Shown: positions 1-5,788 of the stretch, piece by piece
How positions within the stretch are numbered: the first letter of the stretch is position 1
Layout: each line of letters opens with the position of its first letter
DNA from: Alphaproteobacteria bacterium
GTDB lineage: Bacteria > Pseudomonadota > Alphaproteobacteria > UBA6615
Assembly (NCBI GenBank): GCA_030831135.1
Contig: JAURLR010000315.1
Span: forward strand, 1-7,617
Length of the DNA stretch: 7,617 nucleotides
Direction of reading: 5' to 3'
Translations under genes and position numbers: made by a program
The notes under the pieces: model-generated
Told to the model about the DNA's origin: nothing
The model's database searches: none
The model's input: the letters and a program-made list of their open reading frames with translations, nothing else

Positions 1-1
1 C

Positions 2-739
2 ATGTCCAGAGTTCTGATCGTTACCGGCGGCAGCCGTGGTCTCGGCGCAGCCACCTGCATCGGCGCAGCCGAGCAAGGCTACGAAGCCATTTGCGTGAAT
101 TACGTGGGCAACAAGGACCGCGCCGACCAGGTCGTTGCCGCCTGTGAAAAGGCTGGCGCCAAGGCGATTGCCGTGCAGGCCGATATCACCAAGGAAGCCG
201 ATATCGTCCGACTGTTCGAGACCGTCGACAAGGAACTGGGCACGGTGACCCATCTGGTCAACAGTGCCGGGATCGTCGGCCCCTATGCCCGGGTCGATGA
301 ACTGGATTGGGACGGGCTGGAGGAACTCTGGACCCTGAACATCACCTCGACGATGATTTGCTCCCGCGAGGCGATCAAGCGCATGTCCACCAAGCATGGC
401 GGCAAGGGCGGCGCGATCGTGCACCTGTCCTCGGCGGCCTCACATCTCGGTGGCGCGGGCGTGAACGTGGCCTATGCGGCCTCCAAGGGCGCGATCGATT
501 CGATGAACTGGGGCATGGCACAGGAAGTCGCCGCCGAGGGTATCCGTGTGAACGCGGTCAGCCCAGGCGTGATCGACACGGAAATCCAGCCCAAAGGCCG
601 GGTCGAGGCCGTTGGCCCCAATCTGCCGATGAAGCGCGTCGGCCAGGCCGAAGAAGTCGCCAATGCGATCCTGTTCCTGCTCTCGGACGCGGCGTCCTAT
701 ATCGCGGGCACGAAGGTCAACGTATCCGGCGCGCGTTAA
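2..739 (+). CDS. SDR family NAD(P)-dependent oxidoreductase
   Basis: A 245-residue classical short-chain dehydrogenase, a cytosolic Rossmann-fold enzyme that interconverts an alcohol and a carbonyl using NAD(P)H. Visible motifs in order: the cofactor-binding TGGSRGLG at residues 8-15; Asp61 in the ADIT segment that contacts adenine; NSAG at 87-90 (the NNAG position); Asn114; and the catalytic Ser144, Tyr158 and Lys162 in YAASK. All four members of the Asn-Ser-Tyr-Lys tetrad are present. Arg12 in the glycine motif suggests a preference for NADP(H). The length is normal for the family. It resembles FabG and glucose-1-dehydrogenase-like members, but the substrate cannot be told. The ATG lies one base inside the window, so its ribosome binding site is not visible; the start is supported by its normal distance from the glycine motif. 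It is the only plus-strand gene here and converges on the gene at 1191-790. Confidence 0.93.
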   Translation: MSRVLIVTGGSRGLGAATCIGAAEQGYEAICVNYVGNKDRADQVVAACEKAGAKAIAVQADITKEADIVRLFETVDKELGTVTHLVNSAGIVGPYARVDELDWDGLEELWTLNITSTMICSREAIKRMSTKHGGKGGAIVHLSSAASHLGGAGVNVAYAASKGAIDSMNWGMAQEVAAEGIRVNAVSPGVIDTEIQPKGRVEAVGPNLPMKRVGQAEEVANAILFLLSDAASYIAGTKVNVSGAR

Positions 740-754
740 AGGCTGTTCGTCAGG

Positions 755-783
755 GTCTGAAGGGCCGCTCACGGCGGCCAGAC
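755..783. terminator. Hairpin between convergent genes, probable bidirectional terminator
   Basis: A perfect 6-bp GC stem, GGCCGC (763-768) and GCGGCC (774-779), closes a 5-base loop. A further GTCTG/CAGAC pairing can form outside it (755-759 with 779-783, sharing one base with the inner stem). It fills the gap between the stops of two convergent genes, where a shared terminator is expected. There is no clear U-tract on either side, so termination is inferred from position and stem strength. Confidence 0.5.
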
Positions 784-789
784 GACCTT

Positions 790-1191
790 TCACGTATGGG
801 GCAGCTCGTTGCCCGGCACGAGGGCGGCTTCTGTCGTGCGGTCCGGCTCGACCATGAGCACGGTCTCGCCGCGGCGTGAAAGCGTGTAGCGGCGATCGGC
901 CAGTTTCCGATTGTCATAGGTCAGGCTGAGGACGTTGTCGGCATCAAGGGTCCACGAGCCGCTTTCGAAGGTGCAGGGATAGTACCAGTCGAAATTCCCG
1001 AACCGGCCGAAATGGATCAGGTGTTCTTCCCCGTCACGGGCGGGATAGATCAGCGTGTGCTCGGTCAGGAAGTTCCTCGGCGGCAAATCCACCTCCGGCC
1101 GCGAGGTCTCGGCCCGGGCCACGCCACCGGACAGGACGATGATCGCCGCCAGCGCCGCCACGAATCGGGTCATATGGAGGGCGTGTTTCAT
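790..1191 (-). CDS. Small probable secreted protein of unknown function
   Basis: A 133-residue protein I do not recognise. It begins with a typical Sec signal peptide: a basic start, a hydrophobic core (roughly FVAALAAIIVLSGG), then AxA-like processing near GVARA before ETSRPE. This leaves a mature periplasmic protein of about 106 residues. The mature part has many aromatic and short beta-like segments (GNFDWYYPCTFESGSW, then LSLTYDNRKLADRRYTL), suggesting a small beta-sheet domain. It has one cysteine in the mature part, no lipobox and no evident catalytic motif. The frame is open 16 codons further up to 1239, but those codons would put a non-signal sequence ahead of the signal peptide, so the ATG at 1191 is preferred; an ATG at 1173 is also possible. 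No strong Shine-Dalgarno precedes any of these starts. It appears to be a single-gene unit. Confidence 0.72.
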   Translation of the reverse strand: MKHALHMTRFVAALAAIIVLSGGVARAETSRPEVDLPPRNFLTEHTLIYPARDGEEHLIHFGRFGNFDWYYPCTFESGSWTLDADNVLSLTYDNRKLADRRYTLSRRGETVLMVEPDRTTEAALVPGNELPHT

Positions 1192-1293
1192 GGGGGCAGG
1201 ATCGGGCACGGAACCCGGTTGCGCCTTGATCCCGATCAATTCGACGCCGGCTGCCCCAAGATTCTTGACGGGCCGAAGATCGGTGCAATCCCC

Positions 1294-1398
1294 AGCATCC
1301 TTTGAGACGCTCGCCTTGCTCGCTCCTCAGGATGAGGTCTTTGTGAACCCAACCGTCCTCATCCTGAGGAGGCGCGGAGCGCCGTCTCGAAGGATGCT
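1294..1398. repeat. Gapped inverted repeat of the alphaproteobacterial CTCAGGATGAGG type
   Basis: Two nested inverted repeats. The outer arms, AGCATCCTTTGAGACG (1294-1309) and CGTCTCGAAGGATGCT (1383-1398), pair in 15 of 16 positions with one G-T. The inner arms, TCCTCAGGATGAGG (1324-1337) and CCTCATCCTGAGGA (1357-1370), pair in 14 of 14. The architecture and core resemble dispersed intergenic palindromic elements common in alphaproteobacterial genomes. It carries no coding sequence and lies 35 bases past the stop of the selenoprotein gene, so its transcript could fold into a long stem that protects or ends the mRNA. The rest of the 1192-1433 gap holds nothing else I can support. Confidence 0.75.
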
Positions 1399-1433
1399 TG
1401 GACAGGACGCGATTCCGGGTTTACCCGACACCC

Positions 1434-2528
1434 CTACAGATGCCGGAAGGTATTCACCGCCGACTTGTAGTCGTTGAGGCCAAGCTGTTCGCGCAGCTCT
1501 TCGGTGCCCTTGAAGACCATGTCGTCGATCGGGATACCGATCCCGTTGGCCACCCGGTCGTTCTTGGAGAAGTTCCCGGCGACAGCACTCGCACCCACCA
1601 CAGCGGCAGGCCCGAGGGCCGCCTTGAGCGCGGCGCGCGCCTGATCGAGGGCAGCTTGGTCGGTCCCGATGATCGCTGCGGCGAAGGCCAGCAATACGTC
1701 GCCAGCCGGCACACCGGAATCCAGTTCGGGCCGGACCAGGGCTTCGGGGTTCACGTTCAGATTGGTTGCTTGTCCACTCTCACGGAGGAACCGGGCATGC
1801 CCGGTGGTTCAGTAAAAGCAGTCGTTGATAGCCGAGACCCGGCCGGCGACGATTTCCACCTGGGGCCGTGTCAGGCCCTCGTGATGTGAATAATCATAGA
1901 CCATGACCTTGGGCAGCGGATTGTACTGGGCCTGTTCCAGCGCGACATGGGCGCGGTATTCGTCGGGCACGAGGCTCAGCGAACGCATGATCCAGGGCTT
2001 GAAATGCCCGCCATACAACTCGTTTGCGACGTCACCCCCATCGGGGACGTTCGGAATCGAGGGCACAAAGGCCTGTTCGAGCACCGCTTCCTTGGGCACC
2101 ACACGGGACGGAGCCCCCGCCTGAGGTTCGCTGAAGGGCCGCAATGGCACGCCAATCCCGCGCGCAAAGACATCCAGGTTCACCACGAAGGACACGATGG
2201 CGACCAGTTCGGTGAATTCCGGATCGCTCAACCCGGCATCCCGCGCGGCCTGATAGGTGTCCTGATCGAAGTCGGGGCAATCAACGGCCAGTGTGCGAAT
2301 GACGTCGCACACGGCCTGCGAAAGCTCGGCATCCGGCATTGCACCCGGATCATCGGGCGCCTCCAGCAATCCGGCATCGATCCCGGCCTGACGGGCTTCG
2401 GAAATCACAGCCAGTCGTTGAGCCGCCGTGCCCCAGGTTCCCGCGCGTGCGAAGTTTGCGAACTGGGCGGCATGGGCACCGTCGAGCTCTGCGCCCACCG
2501 GATAGTCAGAATCTGCGTAGAAACTCAT
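1434..2528 (-). CDS. CMD/AhpD-like selenoprotein with CxxU active site (UGA at 1809-1811 read as selenocysteine)
   Basis: A 364-residue protein if the in-frame TGA at codon 240 is read through. It belongs to the carboxymuconolactone decarboxylase/AhpD fold, a cytosolic all-helical family of thiol-dependent peroxidase-like or decarboxylase enzymes. It seems to hold two related halves: residues about 65-130, ending VNLDVFARGIGVP, and about 205-335, ending NFSKNDRVANGIGIP. Only the second half has the redox site. That site reads EIVAGRVSAINDCFY, then UGA, then TTGHARFL. Glu225, Cys237, position 240 and His244 match in spacing the Glu118, Cys130, Cys133 and His137 of Mycobacterium AhpD, so the UGA replaces the second catalytic cysteine. 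The frame then continues for 124 codons to TAG. Sec-containing CMD-domain and AhpD-like proteins have been predicted in marine microbial data. It follows the MDR gene by 51 bases. The alternative is a TGC-to-TGA nonsense mutation in a Cys protein. Confidence 0.87.
1764..1808 (-). promoter_or_regulatory. Candidate bacterial SECIS region directly after the UGA
   Basis: The mRNA just 3' of the UGA can fold in at least two adjacent hairpins. One is the perfect palindrome ACCGGGCATGCCCGGT (1805-1790), with a 6-bp stem and 4-base loop. The other lies at about 1789-1773: CCUC pairs with GAG(U)G around the loop CGUGA, and its loop starts 24 bases after the UGA. An outer GGUU (1792-1789) with AACC (1767-1764) could extend it. 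Bacterial SECIS elements lie within the coding sequence just downstream of the UGA, with a small apical loop carrying an early G, and the second hairpin fits that spacing better. The exact fold was judged by eye. Confidence 0.55.
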
Positions 2529-2533
2529 GGAAA

Positions 2534-2540
2534 CTCCCCT
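2534..2540 (-). promoter_or_regulatory. Shine-Dalgarno for the selenoprotein gene
   Basis: The minus strand reads AGGGGAG five bases ahead of the ATG at 2528, a good ribosome binding site that fixes the start. By contrast, no comparable purine run precedes the GTG at 1754, which a gene finder might use to start the downstream part as a separate gene. Confidence 0.75.
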
Positions 2541-2579
2541 TTATCCGATCTTGATACCGGATTCGGGAGGTATACGGCG

Positions 2580-3593
2580 CTAAATCTCGATCACGATTTT
2601 TCCGAAGTGCCGCCCCGCGCGCATATGCGCAAAGGCCGCCGGCAGTTCATCAAGGCCAAAACGGGTTTCGTCGAGGGCCGGTTTCATCTTGTTCTGCGCG
2701 ATGGCACGCAGCATCGCCTCAAACTGTGCATAGCTGCCACAGGTCACGCCTTCGAGACGGATCTTCCGGGTCACGACAAGCGGCAGGCGAAACTCGTGGT
2801 TTGCGCCCGAGAGCACACCGATCAGGGCAATCGCCCCACCCAGTCGCACCGCCTTGATGGATTGCTCCAGCGTCCCCCCGCCGCCGACCTCAACCACCAG
2901 ATCAAGACCACGCCCGCCGGAGATTTCCCGCGCCGGCCGTGCCCATTCCGGGATCTCGGCATAATTGATCAGGTGATCGGCACCGAGGCTTTTCAGCCGC
3001 GCCAGCTTGGCATCCGACGACGATGTGGCGATCACTTCGGCGCCCGCCATCTTGGCGAATTGCAAGGCAAAGACCGACACGCCGCCCGAGCCTTGCGTCA
3101 GCACCAGATCACCGGGCTTCACACCGCCCTGATCGATCACGGCGCTCCACGCTGTCAGTGCGGCGCAAGGCAGCGCAGCGGCTTCGGCATGGTCAAGATG
3201 GTCCGGCGTATGGGCCAGCCCATGCGCAGGCAGGACACGCAGCTCACAGGCCATCCCATCGAGAAGTCCGCCGAGTCCGGAATGCATCCCACGGTCATCG
3301 GGTTCGCCAGCCAGCCAGTCCTGAAAGAAGTTGGCCACCACATGGTCGCCGGGTTGGAACTTCGCAACGCCGTCGCCGACCGCCACGACTTCACCCGCAC
3401 CATCGGAGACCGGGATCAGGCCTTCGATCTTCTGCCGTGATCCGTAGCCGCCTTCGACGGTCAGCAGGTCACGATAGTTGAGGGTCGCCGCCCGCACGCG
3501 GACCAGCACCTCACCGGGACCGGGTTCGGGATCGGGGAGCTCGACAACCGAAAGATTGTCGAGCCCCGCCGCCGAAAGAACCGCTGCACGCAT
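2580..3593 (-). CDS. Zinc-independent MDR oxidoreductase (quinone oxidoreductase-like)
   Basis: A 337-residue medium-chain dehydrogenase/reductase, complete and of normal length. The N-terminal GroES-like domain (about 1-125) has LNYRDLLTVEGGY, with Asn39 where zinc alcohol dehydrogenases carry the catalytic cysteine. The four-cysteine structural zinc lobe is also missing, so it should be a zinc-free NAD(P)H-dependent reductase of the quinone oxidoreductase branch, acting on quinones, enones or similar electrophiles in the cytosol. The Rossmann domain has TQGSGGVS at 167-174 and LPCAALTAW at 141-149, and the C-terminus HFGKIVIEI is typical. The ATG is preceded by GGAG eight bases upstream. 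It lies just ahead of the CMD/AhpD-like selenoprotein on the same strand, so co-transcription is likely. The substrate is unknown. Confidence 0.93.
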   Translation of the reverse strand: MRAAVLSAAGLDNLSVVELPDPEPGPGEVLVRVRAATLNYRDLLTVEGGYGSRQKIEGLIPVSDGAGEVVAVGDGVAKFQPGDHVVANFFQDWLAGEPDDRGMHSGLGGLLDGMACELRVLPAHGLAHTPDHLDHAEAAALPCAALTAWSAVIDQGGVKPGDLVLTQGSGGVSVFALQFAKMAGAEVIATSSSDAKLARLKSLGADHLINYAEIPEWARPAREISGGRGLDLVVEVGGGGTLEQSIKAVRLGGAIALIGVLSGANHEFRLPLVVTRKIRLEGVTCGSYAQFEAMLRAIAQNKMKPALDETRFGLDELPAAFAHMRAGRHFGKIVIEI

Positions 3594-3628
3594 GTCTCTA
3601 CTCCGCTTTACCCTCTACGGGCCCCGCC

Positions 3629-3673
3629 CTTCGTCAAGCTCAGGGTGAGGCCCTCATGCTGAGCCTGACGAAG
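3629..3673. repeat. Inverted repeat of the TTCGTCAAGCTCAGGGTGAGG type
   Basis: Arms of 22 bases (3629-3650 and 3652-3673) pair in 19 of 22 positions around a one-base centre. CCCTCAT (3651-3657) can alternatively pair with ATGAGGG (3675-3681). The element resembles short dispersed palindromes common between genes of alphaproteobacteria and shares the core CTCAGGRTGAGG with the element at 1294-1398. It lies 31 bases past the channel gene's stop and upstream of the MDR gene, so it may also form the 3' end of the channel transcript. No U-tract follows. Confidence 0.7.
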
Positions 3674-3704
3674 TATGAGGGCCGCCCAGACCTTCGCCCG
3701 GCAG

Positions 3705-4535
3705 TTATTCGGCTGCCTGATTGACGTGGCGAACAACCTGCTGCGGGAACGGAATCGAGATACCGTCGGCCTCAAGCTGTTCCTTGAGCTTCTTGGTCAG
3801 ATCCCAGCGAACGCCCCAGTAATCAGCGGCATTCACCCAGACCCGGACAACGATATTCACTGAACTGTCCGCCAGTTCGGCAACTGCAACAGTCGATTCC
3901 GGATCAGTGAGCGCGCGGGATTCTTCGCCGATCACACGGTTGATCGTCGCGATGGCAGTATCCATGTTATCGCCATAATCGATGCCCATCATCAGATCGA
4001 CACGCCGAGTCGGGTTGGCGCTGAAGTTCTTGATCGCCGAGCCCCATATCTGGCCGTTCGGCATGATGATCTTGACGTTGTCACCGGTTGCCATTTCGGT
4101 GGTAAACAGTCCCACTTCCTTGACCGTGCCAGCCTGCCCGCCGATATCGACGAAGTCACCGACCTTGAACGGACGGAACATCAGCAACATGATGCCAGCA
4201 GCAACATTGCCCAGTGTGCCCTGCAGGGCGAGGCCAATCGCCAGACCCGCGGCACCGAAGACCGCAACAAGGCTGGTCGCTTCAACCCCGAACTGCTGCA
4301 GCGCGGCAATGATCACGAACGCGATCACTGCGTATCTGACCAGACTTCCGAAGAACTTGGTCAGGGTCGGGTCCGCATGACGGCTGCGGGACAGTGCCCG
4401 TTCAACCGATTTGCGTGCCCAGCCTGCAGCGATCAGACCGAATATGATGATCGCAAGCGCGCCGACCACACTCAGGCCATAGGTCGCGAGTGCCGTGACG
4501 ACCACGTCGATCGTCTCCTGAATTTCGTTTTCCAT
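3705..4535 (-). CDS. MscS-family small-conductance mechanosensitive channel
   Basis: A 276-residue inner-membrane channel, close to the 286 residues of E. coli MscS, which opens under membrane tension to release solutes during hypo-osmotic shock. Three membrane segments are visible at about 17-39, 62-83 and 88-121. The third is the glycine/alanine-rich pore helix (GAAGLAIGLALQGTLGN). It leads into the FRPFKVGDFVDIGG hinge and beta domain, with MPNG at 158-161 where MscS has a PNG turn. The alpha/beta cytoplasmic vestibule follows (RVDLMMGIDYGD; end GISIPFPQQVV). All the core elements of the family are there, without the long N-terminal extension of larger homologues. An AGGGG about nine bases ahead of the ATG is a plausible ribosome binding site. 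The small membrane protein gene at 4864-4616 ends 80 bases upstream on the same strand and may share its transcript. Confidence 0.95.
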   Translation of the reverse strand: MENEIQETIDVVVTALATYGLSVVGALAIIIFGLIAAGWARKSVERALSRSRHADPTLTKFFGSLVRYAVIAFVIIAALQQFGVEATSLVAVFGAAGLAIGLALQGTLGNVAAGIMLLMFRPFKVGDFVDIGGQAGTVKEVGLFTTEMATGDNVKIIMPNGQIWGSAIKNFSANPTRRVDLMMGIDYGDNMDTAIATINRVIGEESRALTDPESTVAVAELADSSVNIVVRVWVNAADYWGVRWDLTKKLKEQLEADGISIPFPQQVVRHVNQAAE

Positions 4536-4615
4536 TTTACCTAACCCCTGTTGTCACTTCGGGCTTCCGGACCAGCCTGGAAAACCAGTTTGAAAATCAC
4601 CCTCCCCCGAGAGTG

Positions 4616-4864
4616 CTAACGTCGCCGCGCCAGACGCAGCAGCGTCAAAATCAGCCAGATCGGGACCACGACAACGGCACCGATCAGCACAAAAGGAACC
4701 GCCCATTCCAGCGCATCAACAATGACACGGAAGATGCTTTCCGCCGTCCCGCCAATCGCACCCAGCAGGTTCTCAGGATCGATGTCAAAGACCGAAAGAA
4801 CGACCCCGACAACAAGCGAGAGAATGAAGAGCTTGAGAAGTGTCCCACCAATGTTACGCGGCAT
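4616..4864 (-). CDS. Small two-helix membrane protein (DUF6460-like)
   Basis: An 82-residue protein with two hydrophobic helices, about 8-26 (LLKLFILSLVVGVVLSVF) and 53-77 (EWAVPFVLIGAVVVVPIWLIL). The short amphipathic link between them contains FDIDPENLLG, and the tail is basic (RLARRR), suggesting a cytoplasmic C-terminus. From memory the pattern resembles the short alphaproteobacterial family DUF6460, whose function is unknown; this assignment is tentative. The start is not firmly fixed: the ATG at 4864 overlaps an out-of-frame ATG four bases earlier and has no strong Shine-Dalgarno. The gene lies 80 bases ahead of the mechanosensitive channel gene on the same strand, which hints at an envelope role, though the link is only positional. 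Confidence 0.78.
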   Translation of the reverse strand: MPRNIGGTLLKLFILSLVVGVVLSVFDIDPENLLGAIGGTAESIFRVIVDALEWAVPFVLIGAVVVVPIWLILTLLRLARRR

Positions 4865-4932
4865 GCATGGCCCGATCCGTCATAATGATCGGCTTTTATT
4901 AAGTGACAGGACGCGTGGCGTCGATAGTTATT

Positions 4933-4952
4933 CCGTCGGATACAACCGACGG
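4933..4952 (-). terminator. Hairpin after the aldolase gene, possible terminator
   Basis: On the minus strand CCGTCGG, a 6-base loop TTGTAT and CCGACGG form a perfect 7-bp stem, seven bases past the aldolase stop codon. The position fits the end of the three-gene catabolic unit. The sequence after it is AATAACT rather than a run of T, so intrinsic termination would be weak; a role in 3' end protection is equally possible. Confidence 0.45.
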
Positions 4953-4959
4953 TGCCAGC

Positions 4960-5739
4960 CTAGCTCGCGTAGCTCGGGTCCAGCGCGTCGAGACGGCGCA
5001 GATGTCCCGGCCAATCGAGATTGGAGAAATTGGGGTTTCGCTCGAATTGCTGCGCGGTGTGCTCGCAGACTTCCGGAGACGGTGTCACGAGCCCATCGAG
5101 GCCGACCGCCGACATCGCCTGAATTTGGCTCTTGGCGCATTTCTCCAGATAGAACACAAGTGAGAATGCCTCGGCGACCGTACGGCCAGCCGTCAGGAAC
5201 CCGTGGTTGCGCAGGATCATGGCTTTGTTGTCGCCCAGATCATTGATTAGACGCGCGCGTTCATCCAGATCAAGGGCAATGCCCTCATAGTCGTGATAGG
5301 CAATCCGGTTGTAGAACCGCATGGAGTGCTGGGAAATCGGCAACAGACCGCAATCCATCGCTGACAGGGCCATACCCGCTTCGGAATGGGTGTGCAGCAC
5401 GCAGGCAAATTCCTTGCTGTGACCATGGACGGCGCTGTGGATCGTAAAGCCGGCCGCGTTGATTTTGTATGGGCCGGTGTTGTTGATCTCGTTCCCGTCC
5501 TGATCGACCTTGATCAAGCTGGACGCGGTCACTTCGCTGAACATCAGTCCGTAAGGATTGAGCAGGAATGTATCCTCGCCCGGCACATGGGCAGAGATGT
5601 GGGTGCGCGTCATGTCCGACATGTCATAGAGCTCGACCAGACGGTAGGCCGCAGCCAGATTCACCCGCATCTCCCATTCCTCGGCGCTGACCTGATCCTG
5701 AACACTGGGATAAAGTTCTACGATCTCTGCATTTGCCAT
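4960..5739 (-). CDS. Class II aldolase/adducin family protein
   Basis: A 259-residue cytosolic protein of the class II (zinc) aldolase/adducin fold. The metal-binding histidines are present as LHTHS (His116, His118) and RNHG (His179), and THISAHVPGEDTFLLNPYG at 46-64 is the usual N-terminal loop. Aligned by eye to fuculose-phosphate aldolase, the catalytic Glu73 position holds Gly97 (in AAGFTIHSAVH). This places the protein in the adducin-like branch, where aldolase chemistry is not assured and a decarboxylase or other metal-dependent reaction on a small carbonyl compound is possible. The ATG at 5739 is chosen because AGGAGG lies five bases upstream; the frame is open further to 5937, but that part overlaps the preceding gene. 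It is the last gene of the TPP enzyme/FAH/aldolase unit, 49 bases after the FAH gene. Confidence 0.92.
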   Translation of the reverse strand: MANAEIVELYPSVQDQVSAEEWEMRVNLAAAYRLVELYDMSDMTRTHISAHVPGEDTFLLNPYGLMFSEVTASSLIKVDQDGNEINNTGPYKINAAGFTIHSAVHGHSKEFACVLHTHSEAGMALSAMDCGLLPISQHSMRFYNRIAYHDYEGIALDLDERARLINDLGDNKAMILRNHGFLTAGRTVAEAFSLVFYLEKCAKSQIQAMSAVGLDGLVTPSPEVCEHTAQQFERNPNFSNLDWPGHLRRLDALDPSYAS

Positions 5740-5744
5740 GTCGT

Positions 5745-5750
5745 CCTCCT
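5745..5750 (-). promoter_or_regulatory. Shine-Dalgarno fixing the aldolase start
   Basis: A perfect AGGAGG on the minus strand ends five bases ahead of the ATG at 5739. It decides this start over upstream in-frame starts as far as 5937, which would overlap the FAH-family gene by about 150 bases. Confidence 0.85.
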
Positions 5751-5788
5751 GTTTGTTTCGCAAAATCTCGCCTGTTGGCGGGCCTGCG

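Noticed and set aside
1192..1239. Sixteen extra N-terminal codons on the small secreted protein
   Set aside because: They would place a non-hydrophobic stretch ahead of a well-formed signal peptide, and no ribosome binding site supports the upstream start.
1434..1754. A separate 106-residue gene starting at GTG 1754
   Set aside because: It lies in the same frame as the 239-residue piece, has no ribosome binding site, and the 18 codons between the UGA and this GTG encode conserved family sequence (TTGHARFL). It is the C-terminal part of the selenoprotein.
1790..1805. The palindrome ACCGGGCATGCCCGGT as an intrinsic terminator after a 239-residue protein
   Set aside because: No U-tract follows on the minus strand, and the palindrome lies inside a continuing open frame that codes for conserved family residues.
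1947..3440. A long plus-strand open frame of 497 codons
   Set aside because: It runs antisense across the selenoprotein and MDR genes, its translation is rich in His, Arg and Gln with no recognisable domain, and it is explained by GC-rich codon use on the other strand.
4910..4922. The short hairpin GACGC-GTG-GCGTC
   Set aside because: A 5-bp stem with a 3-base loop is expected by chance in DNA of this composition and has no feature around it to give it meaning.
4865..4930. A sigma-70 promoter ahead of the small membrane protein gene (CTGTCA with a TTATGA-like -10)
   Set aside because: The match to consensus is poor and AT-rich stretches here give several equally weak alternatives.
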